Assembly: GCA_028023455.1 (NCBI GenBank)
Contig: JAQFVV010000022.1
Location: forward strand, 5,485,998 to 5,549,997
Reading direction: 5' to 3'
Source of the DNA: Epiperipatus broadwayi
Lineage: Eukaryota > Onychophora > Udeonychophora > Euonychophora > Peripatidae
DNA: 64,000 nucleotides
Shown here: one piece after another, positions 34,300 through 46,804 of the stretch
How the letters are laid out: the number at the start of each line of letters is the position of its first letter
Position numbering within the stretch: the first letter of the stretch is position 1
Made by a program: the position numbers and the translations under genes
Notes under the pieces: model-generated
Seen by the model: the letters and a program-made list of their open reading frames with translations, nothing else
Told to the model about the DNA's origin: nothing
Databases searched by the model: none

Positions 34300-36070
34300 T
34301 ATTTTCAAATATAATAAATAAAAAATGGTATACTGACTGTTTTAAGTATTAAATATTATGAAGAAAATCTTTTAAATAATATTAATGTAGAAATAGGGTA
34401 TACTCCTGGAATATTTTCTGATAATATTTATCAGATGGTTCCCAAAGTTTGATGATGATCATGAAGTCAATTCTGAAAGATAAAATAAGTATATTCATTA
34501 GTGAATATCATGCTTACTACATATTATTAAAATGTATATTAATGTAAAATTTAGTCTCCTCTTATACCTTCTTGTATATATATTACCCAATGAGCCAATT
34601 ATTATAGTATATAATAAAATATATATTTAATCTATAAAGACTTATGTAAGTGTGATATTTATTAACTTTACATGGCAGATAGTTTTTATATGTATAGGGT
34701 CATTATAAATTAAATGCAAGTTTTGTTGTACTTGACTCACATTTAATTGTTAATATTTATATAAATACATTGTTCCTACTGAAATTTGAAATAAATTTCA
34801 ATATGTGGTGTAATGTCAATTGCAAAAAAAAAATATTTAGTTTGATTTTAACAGTAGATATATTAACCTTGGGAGCATTGAAATATATTGCTATGACAAT
34901 AATATTGGAGAAAAAAATGTTTAATATTAATTTTCCTTTATTACGTATATTTTCATTACTGCATTCACAATAGTAGGTTACAGATAATATACCTAGATAT
35001 TTAATATCTCCAATATGATTTTATTTTATTTGTATAATATTATATTAGAAAGATATGTGTAAAAATACATTTCCAGTGTAGTGTGATAAAAATATAATAT
35101 AAATTATTTTTTTGTGTTGAATTAAAATAATATTATTTGTATTTTTTTAAATGTAAATATTAACTATTATATGTAATAATTATAAAATATTTATTTTTAT
35201 TTGTTAATGTTATTATTATTGTATAATAAAATGTTTATTTCTGGGATCCTGGATGAAACTAACTAATAAGTTAATGCTGAGCATTGCTATGGGTTCTCTG
35301 ATATTAATTTTAAAAATTTATAAATAGGATTAAACAGTTTAAATGCTCTCTCTTGTATAATGGCTTCAATAGAAGTGACCTAAGTTCCTCCATGTGATTT
35401 TTTATTTATTTTTAAAAATATATGATTATTAAATGGATAGAATAATGGTGTGAAAGCAATAGTATTCATCCCTTAATTGAACAGGTTTATCAGGAATTTA
35501 TGAGCCGTGACAGTTTGTTGAAGAATGAAAATAATTTATAGCATTTTAAAAAATCATCAAAATATTTGTTTGCTTTAAAAATTGATATTACTTAGTTTTC
35601 AGTGATGAGATATAAAGGCTAACAACATAAAAATATAAACAAAGATTATATTCACCTGTTGAAATAATTTTATGAGATCAATAAATTATTTATATGCAAG
35701 GTATAAATGGACTAAATTTTTAACGCATTGTCATGGATGAAATTAGCATCTATTCATTTATAATATTTTATAAATCAGATAACTGTTAAAGGGACAGATA
35801 TCACTATTACATCATTATGGTTATAAAGTAATATCTATATGCCTAGAACATCATATCAATCATCTATCTGCTAGATGTGAGAATAATTTGATTAAGAAAA
35901 GATCAGTATAAAATGTGCCTCAAATCTAATAACTTTCTGTGATATTTCTATTTTTCTGGAATAACAAACTATGGTCAGATTGTGGTTTAAGAAATAAACC
36001 TTAGAACTATGGAACTGTTTTGAAAATGTTGTATTTGTGGATAATTAATCAGGTTGTTTGATAATATTTA
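34300..36070. other. AT-rich stretch, no gene seen
   Basis: Short AT-rich frames only (for example 34,770-34,973), without motifs. Confidence 0.4.
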
Positions 36071-36079
36071 TATACATAA

Positions 36080-36806
36080 TTAATCAAAATTACTCAGAAT
36101 TCGCAACTCAACTAGACTAGCCAAGAAAATAAACTCTAAAACACTTCTCAAGTGTAAAAAACTACAAAATAAAAACACATTTAAAACTAAAACATTACTC
36201 ACAATTCCACTTTCCTCCCATTCATCCTTAATATTAAAAAAACTTTTTAAATAAGTTAACTGCTTCAGAATAATAATTTTTTAATAATAAAGATTCTTTA
36301 ATTCTTCTTTTAATTTTATTTCTCTCAAAGAAAACAACTTTTGCTTCATCAAAATTAATAATAAGTCCTGTATCTTTTACATAGATACATATAAGGCAGA
36401 ATTAAGATATTTATTTCTAACCGTATTTTTATGTACCTTTATTCTTTCATAAAAGTAGGGTTAGAAATAAATAGTTCTGCCTTATATATCCATGTAAAAA
36501 ATACAGACCATGTTATTAATTTTGATAAAGCTAAGGTTGTCTTCTTTGAGAGAAATGAAATTAAAAGAAGAATTGTTATTGTTAAAAATTTATGATTCTA
36601 AAGCAGTTAACTTATTTAAAAGTTATTTTAATATTATGGGTAGATGAGAAGTAAGTGGAATTATGGGTAATGTTTTACTTTATAAATGTTATAGTTCTTT
36701 GCACTTGAGAAGTATGCTTGTAGCAATGAAGTCATTGGTATGATTTTAGAGCTTATTTTCTTGGCAAACCTGGTTGAGTTGTGAATTTGGGGTAATTTTG
36801 ATTATT
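36080..36806. repeat. Foldback element, ~350-bp arms
   Basis: Arms 36,080-36,430 and 36,450-36,806 are inverted, diverged copies: TAATCAAAATTAC (36,081) with GTAATTTTGATTA (about 36,793), and AAGGCAGAA (36,393) with TTCTGCCTT (36,475). A single, non-folded relative lies at 40,865-41,180. No coding content. Confidence 0.88.
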
Positions 36807-36829
36807 TATTGACTAGTTTATCTTTATGA

Positions 36830-39690
36830 TTTTAATGTTTATATACATAATTGTATAGGATAAAAACAGTAATATAATTTAAGTAGAGATTTAATACCAA
36901 TACATATATAAAATATAAGAGTTATGTTTTTCTAAATTCAAATTTATATTGTATAGCTTCATAAATAAAATTATAATGTAAAAATATGTATCTGTTTATT
37001 TATTGACTATAAATTAATATCAAGTATTTATTTTTTACTTTAGTCACTTCAAACAACATAAACAAATAGGTAAATTCATCTTTAGTATATTTTTTTATTT
37101 CAATTAACTATTTTTTATATCAAATTTAATATGTTCTAAATATCCTTGTATTTTAAAAAGTGCATATGTATTACAATATGATTGAGTTACATAAATATAC
37201 ATTTTAATATTAGCATTCGATAAATAAAATTTGATGTACAATCACCTATTTAATTTTAAAGAATTAATGTCAATCAAGAACCTATTGCATAAGGCATAAT
37301 CAGATCATGTTTATGATGTTTGCCATCTATATATTTTTTTAATTTAATTTTCATCCATTTGTTAATAAATGTTGAATTAATTTAAACAAGTAAACTCTTT
37401 GATTGTCATTCATTTATACAAAGATTTATTGGTTAATGATACTTGGATAGGATACTATTCATGAATTAATTATACCTCATAATTCATTAGAAACAATTAC
37501 AAAAAGTTCAAAAATCCAACCATAAGATGGGTAAGAAGTTATAATTACATATCATTTTCTTTGTATTGGATTTAATGTTTATTATCTGGCCAGATATAAA
37601 TTTTTATATAGTAATAAATTAATTGATTTGACACCCTTAAATATTTAACAAGTAATTAGAAGCTTACTATAATTATTTTGCTAATAACAAGAAACAATTA
37701 TATTAAGTTAGAAATTATATATGAATTGATCCAATGATTGATAAAAATATAAATATGATAATTATTGAAGATGAATAAAAGTAATTGCAATTAAATTAAT
37801 ATGTATTTTATTTTAACCCATTATTGATTAAAGTGAACATTATATTACATCAGTATACAACCATAAAAATTGTAATCTTATTCAGTTATAGATCTGGTAA
37901 TAATAATATATTTTATTCTATTACAAATTAGAGTGATTTACTTTAATTATATTTAGAGCTCATTACTGTAGACATAAATTCAGTTTAGATAACAAATTTT
38001 AATATTAATATTTGATTATAATAAACACTAATAATCTTTCATGTGGCTTGATAATTATAGTCTAAAGTTTTAACAACTTAGCTTTATTAAACTGAAGAAT
38101 AGTTGGATATGATTTGTCAGTTATGTTTGAATAAGCATCAAATAGAGATCTATCATTTATTTTAGGTTGATGTGATTGGATATTATAAATTTTTATGTTA
38201 TCTAATAAAATGATTTGATTTTATAATATTATAAGTTGGTCAAAGTGGAGAGATATGTTAGGTTAATTGATTTTGTACTACTATTAAGTATTTAATCTTA
38301 TTATAATTGATTTTATTTATAAGAGCATATTGGTATTAGTGCAATAGGATGGCTGAGTAAGTATTTTTTATTTAATTATACTTAGAAATCAATTAGTGAT
38401 TCATATATTTATTTAGATATCATTGATATTTTAGATTTGTAGGACATATTAAATTATTATCTCATCCATCCATGAATCATTTTCTTTAAGTATAAATATA
38501 AATAATGTTTAACTTTTAGTATAAGTTTGTGTTATTATAAACAGTGTTTTGATTCATAAAAAATATTAAAGTTTAATTTTTAATTCTTTGTCACTATTTT
38601 TATTCTATTTTAAGTGGTTTATATAATAGGCATAAATCATTGCTTATAAGATATTTGATTTTTTTTTTTGCTTTATCTTTAATCTATTGCAAATAATGCT
38701 CATAATTTTATGATATCTTGAAACAATGATTTTACTTATTTTATATCTGTTTTTTAAATGCTATCCGAATTAATGAAATTACAACATAAATGATTAAAAA
38801 ATATAAAATATATTTTATTTTTATAATTACATGCTTAAATTTGCATCTTGGAAAACAAAATAACAAATGTACATTATTCACGCTATTTAAAAAAATATTA
38901 TTTTCCTACTTCTTTAGAGAAACGTATTGCTTTTAATATTTTTTCATTATTTCAGTTATGTTTAAAATTAATTTTAATAATAATTATGCTAAAAAATATA
39001 TTAGTTTTTCTACAAACTCTATTCAAACTCAAGGTGACATATGTAGACAATTTAATTTTACATTTGTATACTAATAATGATTTCTAATTAATTTTACATT
39101 GTTCAAATACTGGGGGGGGGGGGGTTTACTTGCAAATCTTCATTCACCTGAAAATGTTCAAGTTTTATTTAAATTTAAACTTCAGTTTATCAGGATGGTG
39201 TGCAAAGGCATTAATCATTGATCATTCTGGTTTCCTCTTTATTTATGTCTTGATAATATATATGTAATGTTATCTATTGATTTATACACTTTTTATAAAA
39301 TTGAATCTATTTTCTTTCATTAATTATATTCAATTATTAAATGCACAAACCATAAATAAATGAATATATTTTTATTATATAATCATATAATTCAAAACAT
39401 TGAATTCACTTTCTATTTTATGGACAGCAGAAGTAAGACTTTTCTCAGGTATTAGTTGAATGCTAATTCTTGGAAAGTGAACAAAGAATATAAGTGTATA
39501 GTCCTTTAAATTCAGATAAACTTTGTTGACAGCTCATATGTTCTTCAATATTATTATGCATAATTTAAAAAATGAGCAGAATCTATTTATGGAAGATAGA
39601 TTTCTTATTTACATGAAAATGTAAAAAAATGCTACTTGCAAATATAATGGATTGTATTTTTTTTTCATTATAGTGATAATATTAAGGGAT
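36830..39690. other. Very AT-rich stretch, no gene seen
   Basis: Simple AT-rich sequence. The 79-codon frame at 38,848-39,087 is rich in F, I, K, L and N and has no motif. A G-run lies at about 39,112-39,123. Confidence 0.4.
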
Positions 39691-39765
39691 TGCGCCATGT
39701 GATTATTAGGTTTATCTAGCTATGGGTCCTTGTGGGGGGGGGTGTTTTTCCCCCCATACGTCAAA

Positions 39766-39836
39766 GCGTCGGCCGGGAAGTGAACCCGGGACAGCTGCTT
39801 GTAAGGCAGTTATGCTAACCACTCGGCCACTAACGC
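39766..39836 (-). tRNA. tRNA-Val(UAC)-like, possibly pseudogene or SINE head
   Basis: Minus strand, 71 nt: acceptor GCGTTAG/CCGACGC (one A.C mismatch, one wobble), A box GGCCGAGTGGTTAGCA, anticodon arm ACTGC-CTTACAA-GCAGC (first pair A.C), anticodon TAC in the correct loop position after T33, variable loop TGTC, perfect T arm CCGGG-TTCACTT-CCCGG. The D stem is only about two pairs. The 3' flank has TTTGACG, without a clear T4 stop for polymerase III, then a G6-A5-C8-like hairpin (39,732-39,756). Two mismatches, the weak terminator and isolation make a tRNA pseudogene or tRNA-derived repeat as likely as a working gene. Confidence 0.6.
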
Positions 39837-39839
39837 AAT

Positions 39840-40450
39840 TGAATAACATCTATAAAAGTAATCTTACTTTCACTGCTAGTTAAACACAAAAAATATCAAT
39901 GATTTGAATTATAAATTTAATAACTAGTTATTATATAAATGTTATAATTATTTTACCATTCATTATTTTTAATGTGAAAAAAATTTCGACCCGAATTAAG
40001 GCGTTAAAAATAACTGACTTATTATTCATAATGTAATATAAAATAAAAGCTCAACAAAATTAAATCATAATTCATTTTTGCCATATAACTATCACAAATC
40101 ATAAATCAAGCTTATAAATAGCTTCAAATCGCTATTTAAATAATATTATGGATTAGTTTTAGTTCAATGGTGGTAAACCTTTTATTTAATTTTTGAAATT
40201 TATGATGATAATTTATCAAATCTTTTGTTCTTATTGCAATTTTCTTGGAATTAGCCTGGAACTTGTGAACATACATTTTTAAAAACGTAAAATTTGTGTA
40301 TTTCAAAATATTTAATACATTAATTTCTTAACTAACATGATTGACATTTTATAAATTTTTGTTTGTTTGTTGTTGTTTTTTTTGTCATAAAATAAACAAG
40401 TGTGTTACCCAAAAGTTGTGATTTGTAGGTCTATGTATATGAATATATAT
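39840..40450. other. AT-rich stretch, no gene seen
   Basis: No feature supported. Confidence 0.4.
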
Positions 40451-40455
40451 ATATC

Positions 40456-40840
40456 ATTGTCACGTCAACCATTATCAATCAACTACAGGATAAATGTCTC
40501 CCCAAGTTCAATTTATCTTCTATCTCTAGGCTCTCTTCTCCACATCACCTGTACACACTTTCTTATTTCATCCATTCATCTCACATGTGGGCTCTTTTTG
40601 TGATTTTTACAATCTTTTGGAATTCAGTTTAAGATTTCAATTGTCCATCTATTATCATTTCTTCTACTAATATGTCTAGCCCAACTCCACTTCAGTCTTT
40701 TAATTCTTTTAACGATATCAGTAAGATCTATTGTTCTCTTACCCATGTATTGTGTTTTTGATCCCTTCTTGTTATTCCTATCATGCATTTTCCATACTTC
40801 TTTGGGTAATCTGAATTCTCTGTATTGCCCTTATATAGAT
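40456..40840 (-). mobile_element. RTE LINE 3' fragment, antisense
   Basis: Minus strand matches 8,890-9,270 of the RTE element: blocks corresponding to MEKCMI-like, then the KRDQKHNTWV-like region, WAGHI-like, and the tail GATTGATAATGGTTGACGTG. The frame is broken. The extent is judged by eye. Confidence 0.75.
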
Positions 40841-40864
40841 ATAAACATTAAAAAATTAAAGCTA

Positions 40865-41180
40865 ACTAGTCAATAAAATAATTAAAATTTCTCCAAATTC
40901 ATAACTCAACCAGACTATCCAATGAAAATAAACTCTAAAACACTATTGGTTTCACTGCTACAAACAGACTTCTCAAGTACAAAGGACTAAAACATATCAA
41001 CAAATGTATAACAAGTATTACCCATAATTACCAATTGCATCTCACATACTCTTAATATTAAAAGAATTCTTAAACAAGTTAATTGCTTCAGAATCAAAAA
41101 AAAATTAATAATAAAGATGGAGAAGTTTGCTTGTAACAGTGAAACCAATATATGAATTAAACTAGCTCTCATATAGCCTT
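40865..41180. repeat. Single-arm relative of the 36-kb foldback
   Basis: Shares TCATAACTCAACCAGACTA, AATAAACTCTAAAACACT and TTAATTGCTTCAGAATC-like blocks with the 36,080 arm. A small internal inverted pair, ATTGGTTTCACTG (40,945) and CAGTGAAACCAAT (about 41,135), flanks it. Confidence 0.75.
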
Positions 41181-41199
41181 CTGAAAATAAAAAATCTCT

Positions 41200-42025
41200 T
41201 TAATAGCCCTCCTAGAATGGACATGAGAAAAAACACTTCTCACCTCTAGATCCAATAGTTATGAAGTAGAGAGAATTTGAATGTATTTCATGTTTGTTTA
41301 CTCTCTAGTTTAGATTAATTAAATATCTATTGTTTGACTAGTAATGAATGATTAGCTAGAGTGTGTATAAAATAGCTGTTTCCAAAAAAGTCTCAAGTTT
41401 TATTGAATCCTAAAAATTTATTATTAAAGTTTATTTAAAATAGATTTTGACCTAAATCATAGACTTGATAAGCAAATACATTAATACTATACTATGAGGC
41501 CCATATAAATAATTTACATATCAATATATTAAGCAATAAAGAAAAAACTAATTCAAAATAATAACTGGTTCTTCCAATAGTAGCTATTGGAATGACATGC
41601 AGATATATAGTTTAGCTTTAATAATAAAAAAGTGGTGCAGACCATTTGCTCCTTACTTTTGTAAAATTTAATATCACTAAGCAACTGCTTACCTAAAATA
41701 TACCCAATTGAAAAATAAATATTAAAGTTATACTTTGGAAAAAAAAATTCTTTACTTGTAACTTACAATTTGTAAGACAGTTTTAGATTAATCAGTCCTA
41801 TAAGAAATTAATCTTGCAATCTGCTAGTGATATAAGAAAAAAAAACATGTATAAAAAAGAGAATTAAAAAAAAATCTTACAAACTTGCAATAAGTAAAAA
41901 TTAAACAAGAGTTTAAAAAATCAGATATATTAATCTTTAACTGAGGTTTAAAGTTTATATCTGTGCTAGAGATAATCTCTAGTTTCGAAAATGATTAGTA
42001 ATAATCATTAGTGTATTTATCTGAA
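41200..42025. other. AT-rich stretch, no gene seen
   Basis: No feature supported. Confidence 0.4.
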
Positions 42026-42029
42026 ATGG

Positions 42030-42215
42030 ATGGCGTCAAAGTTGTGAGTGGAGGAAGTTTGACAATGGTAAATGAAAATGTAACAATTTACTCTAGATAA
42101 ATACTTTGCATATAATAAAGATGTATATGAGAGATTGTGACCTGGGCCAACTGATGAGTGCTGGTTCAGCACGAAATGCATCTTGGGAGTCATTTGTCTT
42201 TTATTATATTTTTAT
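42030..42215 (+). repeat. Family C-like repeat carrying a hammerhead
   Basis: Starts GTCAAAGTTGTGAGTGG (about 42,036), as at 60,487, and contains the motif at 42,147-42,186. Compared with 47.4 kb it has a different upstream part, so it is a second subfamily. Confidence 0.65.
42147..42186 (+). ncRNA. Hammerhead ribozyme motif, family C, best helix II
   Basis: CCAA (42,147-42,150) pairs with TTGG (42,183-42,186) as helix I. Core CTGATGA (42,151-42,157) and GAAA (42,173-42,176). Helix II GTGCTG (42,158-42,163) and CAGCAC (42,167-42,172), six perfect pairs with loop GTT, including the canonical G-C closing pair. Helix III is palindromic ATGCAT (42,176-42,181), and C42182 is the cleavage base. 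All conserved core positions are present. Confidence 0.85.
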
Positions 42216-42839
42216 TTATATGAATTTAAAAAGAATGGGGATGTATGGAGGTGTTTATTATATCTATAAAGAGTAAAAATACTACAAGTTACTTTTTACA
42301 TAGTTAAGGAAGATGTTGAGATTAAAAAAATAATTATCCAAATAGAAATTATTATTAAGATTTGCTTATGAGTCTAATTAAAGATATAAAAAAAAGTCAA
42401 AGATCTACATTAAAAAAATTCAACACTGAAACAAATTAAATGATTAGATATGTAACCAAGTAATTAGAAGAGTCTTTGCGATGGATGCAAATATACTCAT
42501 CTCTAATTAGAACAACCTAAGTTTGAATTATTGCAGAGTAAAAATAGAAAACATTTTAGGTTATAATTATAATTAGGATTTTTTATTCTAGTGATTATCC
42601 CATAACCTATCCAACAAATCATTCAATATCCATTAGATATTGGGTAAATAACTATTTTCATCTAAAAACAATATGGGTTAAAACAGATCAAACTATTATT
42701 AACCAGTAATTAGAAAATTTGAAGGGTACTATTTTCTCCTTTACTGTTTCTCTATAGATGATTTATGAAAACATCTTTGAGATATTTACAGGAATTTACT
42801 TTGCCTTATTTTTATTTGAAAGAATCTTATTGATATGGT

Positions 42840-43110
42840 AAATATATTTCATCTACTAGCCACAACTATTTGTTAGGGTTGAATCCAGGCTGGATGCAAC
42901 TTATAAATTTACGCATAATATTTTTTTCAAATAGCTAGCCTATATCTAAGCCATATAGCTAGTATACTATTAACAGCAAATGAGAGTCAAACTTAGCTTA
43001 ACTAGATAGTAAAGTAAGAAATAAAACTTTAATTTTTCACCATCTGGTGAGAAATGTCTTCTGATTTATATTTATATTAAAAAAGAGGTTATAGAGGTCT
43101 TTGAAGTGCA
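42840..43110 (+). mobile_element. tRNA-derived SINE-like element
   Basis: B box GGGTTGAATCCAGG (about 42,877-42,890) and a downstream region like that of the 10.9-kb copy. The A box is weak. No coding content. Confidence 0.5.
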
Positions 43111-43329
43111 GTAGACTATTTCAGAAACTTATTTAAAAAATAAAAGTTAAATCACAGCAAAAAAAGAATATGATTTTGAGAATGTTGATTTGGTAACGAA
43201 AAATGAGAAAAAATTGAAAATTACTGGGCTACTGTAAAAATTAAATAAATATGAAGACATGATTATAATATCATAAGAAATGAATTTATAAATGAATGAT
43301 ACCAAATGACATATATATATATATTTAAA

Positions 43330-44520
43330 AATTAATGCTAATGACATTCTGCTCGGTTTTGATGTTATGTCTTTGTTTACAAACATTCCAATTGATGAAG
43401 CTTTAAATATAATTTCACAACGTTGCAATTTACCAGAACATTTTATTGCTTTGATTAAACATTGTCTCTTGAACATATATTTTGTATACAATGGACAGCA
43501 TTACAGATAAGTTTTTAGTACTCCTATGGGCTCACCTATCTCAGGGAATAATAGCTGATTTATTCATGGAAAACATAGAAACTCGTGCTTTAGAATCATC
43601 ATCTTTAAAACCTCTCATTTGGCTCAGATATATAGATGACACTTCTGTCATATGGTAACATCGAAGAAATAAATTAGATGATTTTTTTCTTACATTTAAA
43701 TAATATGCATCCTCATATTAAATTTACAATGGAAACAGAGTCTGATGGGAAACTCCCTTTTCTTGATGTTCTAGTCACCAGAACACCAAATAGTTTATCT
43801 TTTTCGATTTAAAGAAAGTATACACACAGAGACAGATATTTACATTCTCATCATCACCCAACTCAGATAGTTTCCGTAACCAAAACTCCTTTAAATAGAG
43901 CAATTATCCTTTCATATAAGTCACATCTGAAAGAAGAAATAAATCATAATAATAGTGTTTTATTAGCAAATAGTTATAACTATAAATTTATAAAAAAAAA
44001 AGCCTTATTTCAAGCCCAAAATGGACAAAATAGGAAACAAAAAGATGATAAATCAGCTATTAGGATTTGTGTTCCATATGTATAAGAAACTACAGACAGT
44101 GCCGGATGTATATTAAAATGCTATAGTATAGATACAACATTTTCTACTCATCAAAATATCAGCAATATAATAACTAAGCCTAAGGATTCAATCCCTCTTG
44201 AATCTCAAGGTGTTTATCAAATCTCATGTGAAAATTGTAAAGCTTCTTACATAGGTATGAGTAATCATTGCATCAGTGTTAGAAGAGATGAGCATGCTAA
44301 TGCAGTTAAACAACACTCATCATCATCAGCACTCTCACTCCATACTATAGATTCAGGTCATAAAATTGATTTTTCTAGTACCAGGATCATATCCAGATGT
44401 GACAATCTCTACCAGTGCAAAATTAGAGAAGCCATTGAGATACTTAAAAGGCCAGATTGTATCAAAAAGTGAGATGATAATGCAAACTTCCTCCTATTTG
44501 GAAAGATTTTTTTAAAAAAC
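43330..44520 (+). mobile_element. Penelope-like element 2, 5'-truncated, dead
   Basis: Plus strand copy of a PLE beginning within the RT and running through the GIY-YIG domain. It has several stops and frameshifts; the upstream RT blocks are missing. Confidence 0.9.
43340..44472 (+). pseudogene. PLE 2 RT + GIY-YIG coding remnant
   Basis: Ordered motifs on the plus strand: LGFDVMSLFTNIPIDEAL (about 43,350-43,405), the RT block with the first catalytic Asp; TPMGSPISGN (about 43,520), the MGSPLSP block; YIDDTSVIW (43,629-43,655), the catalytic YxDD box; FLDVLVTRTP (about 43,758-43,787); TQIVSVTKTPLNRAIILSYK (about 43,861-43,920); and GVYQISCENCKASYIGMSNH (about 44,209-44,268), the GIY-YIG core, with the later RRDEH and a final IREAIEILKRPDCIKK block. 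The last segment (44,257-44,472) is open to the natural TGA. Earlier segments are split by at least four frame breaks. The GIY-YIG domain identifies this as Penelope-like rather than telomerase. Confidence 0.9.
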
Positions 44521-44529
44521 ATTCTTAAT

Positions 44530-45030
44530 TTAACATTTTTGCTATTGGTGAAACTTTAACGTTTTTTCAAATCAGTGATTGTAGCACCTCTACAACTGTC
44601 TTTCTACCTTTTATCACCCAGTGGATGACTTGTGTGATCAAGTCAAAACATTGGTATATCAATATTTAAATTTTTTAACATGGATGAACGCAGAAAATAA
44701 GTCTTTTATATATGCAACCCATGAAAATCTTCATATCAACATATATATATATTCTGTGACTTTAGTTCAAAACTTATATTGACTCATTTTTATCCAGATA
44801 GTAATAGAACTTTAAAATGAAAATATAAATCATTAAAAATTGATATAGAAAAAAATGAAATGGATAAAGTTTTTTTCAAATTTCAAATCAATTAAATTAT
44901 TTTATTGATACACGAATAATGCAACAAATAACTAGTAATGTCAAGTGAGAAATGTTAAAAGATGTTGGTGAATTTAGGATATTAAAAGAGAATCGTGTAA
45001 CAATAGATTATTAGAATACTAATTAAAAAA
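44530..45030. other. AT-rich stretch, possible PLE 2 3' region
   Basis: Downstream of the PLE 2 stop codon. It may include the element's 3' end, but no repeat boundary is recognised. Confidence 0.35.
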
Positions 45031-45039
45031 GATTCCTAG

Positions 45040-45230
45040 CTTAGGTGCAATGCTTCACTTGTTATGCTCTTGATCTGACTTCAAATCTCATTCTGATAAA
45101 ACTTAAACTGTTTTGTCCTTCATTACTTGTCAATGAGCAGCTGTTTCCGGAAGCCTTCATTTTGCAATAGGCTATTTAAAACCTGCTTTTACACTTCTTT
45201 TAAATTAAAAACTTGAAAAGGAAAAAAGTA
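45040..45230 (+). other. Weak SINE-like fragment
   Basis: GACTTCAAATCTC (about 45,079) is a weak B box, and the following AGCAGCTGTTTCC-like block lacks a clear match. Low support. Confidence 0.25.
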
Positions 45231-45424
45231 CAAAATATGTAAAGACAGCTGATGGTTAAATTATATAACATAATAATAAATTATGAGAGGAAATCAAATG
45301 AACTAACAATAATTCAAAGGAGATTTGGAAAGTTTGAATTCAATTTGTTTGTAATAAAATTAAATTAGCATATTTAATCAACTAGAAACCTGTTTCCAAT
45401 AACTTCAAATTCCCTTTACAAGCA

Positions 45425-45778
45425 ATAACTGTTATTAAAACAGGTAAAACTCTCTATACATATTGCCAATCATATAAGCTAATGAGCTTGGATTGAAAAT
45501 ATAGTGTTTTCAATTTAAAACTCATAGTTTTGTAGTTAAGTAGAAACAAAAGGTGACTGCTGGAGGGTTGCATTAGATCCTAAGATCTAGGTGCAGTGCT
45601 CTCAGATCCAAGACTCCTCACTGACAAAGGCCACAAGCCAGAAACTAGTCTGGGGATATTGTATGAGTAGGCACTAGATGGGGATTTTATGTACAAACCT
45701 TCTGGCATCCAATGATTACCCTGGCTTGCATTGAGTGGTAATACGTATAAAGAGTTTTGCCTGTTTCAATTAGTATTT
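45425..45778 (+). repeat. Family A foldback with near-intact hammerhead
   Basis: Ends are inverted: TGTTATTAAAACAGGTAAAA (45,431) opposite AGAGTTTTGCCTGTTTCAAT (about 45,751). Hammerhead at 45,615-45,656 on the plus strand: TCCTCA and TGGGGA form helix I, AGGC/GCC helix II, GAAA 45,641-45,644, ACTAGT helix III, C45650. The core reads CTGACAA, so the conserved G8 is A. Activity is unlikely. Confidence 0.8.
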
Positions 45779-45789
45779 ACTATTTCTTT

Positions 45790-46780
45790 AAAATTCTACC
45801 CCAGATATTTATTTTTTGCTCTGTAACTTGTTTCTTTTATTTGATTTTCAGATCCAGATATATTGCAAATAATATTGATTCAAAAAGTAAGTCTTGACCT
45901 CTAGTGGACATAAATGGCTCACAGTTTCTTAGATGAATATTTTTTACTAGTAAAATACTTTTGAATAGCAAGCACAAGTTACATGTGCTATGATAAGAAT
46001 TTTAAAAATTCCAATTGTTTATTGGTTGAAAGAGGACTTTAAACTCTAGAGCCAGTAAACTATCACTGCACTAAATTATACAGGATATAATAAGAATTGA
46101 TAAAATAAAGGAGAATAGAAAAAGAAGACAATCAGATTAATGATTAAACCAACCATCACCATATAAAAGTTAGATTTCATCATGAAAAGAAGTTATAGAA
46201 AAGTTTATAATAATAGATTTATTATATCATACAAGCATATACTTTATAATTCATGAATTAGAAATAGCATTGTATCTTTTAATTATATAGAGTTGTTAGT
46301 GTTGCAGAGAGTTAATTTCAATTTCAAAATTGTGATAAATGACATTAGAAAATCAAATTTGTTCTAACATATTCAAAACAAAAAAAATCAAGTGAAATAA
46401 TAATAAAATAAGAGTATTAAAAAAGACAAAAGTAAATACAACTAATCCATTTGCTTCCAAGAATCGTTCATTTTACTTTAATCGAACTGGTTGAAAACAA
46501 TTCAGTCTAAAAAGTCTAACATAATTCAAGGCTAAAACATAAATGCATTACTCTATAGCTTATAAAAAGACACAAAAACTTATATAAGTAAAGACTATTT
46601 TATTTTTAAAAATATTTTAAGCTAGATAACCTAGTACAATCCATAAAGAAATGAACTATTGCAAAATAGCATGGCTGTTTAGAAAACAAGAATAATTAAA
46701 GGGAAATTAAACCCAGACTTTCAAACTCCTTTCCGTCATACACTTTATCTTATATAATTGATATACATAAACACATACAT
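45790..46780. other. AT-rich stretch, no gene seen
   Basis: No feature supported. Confidence 0.4.
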
Positions 46781-46804
46781 GCAAACAAGACAAATGAGCT
46801 CCAA

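Noticed and set aside
38848-39087. 79-codon frame at 38.85 kb
   Set aside because: Composition is that of random AT-rich sequence; no motif.
43147-43491. 114-codon minus-strand frame
   Set aside because: It overlaps the PLE 2 RT blocks on the plus strand, which have clear motifs.
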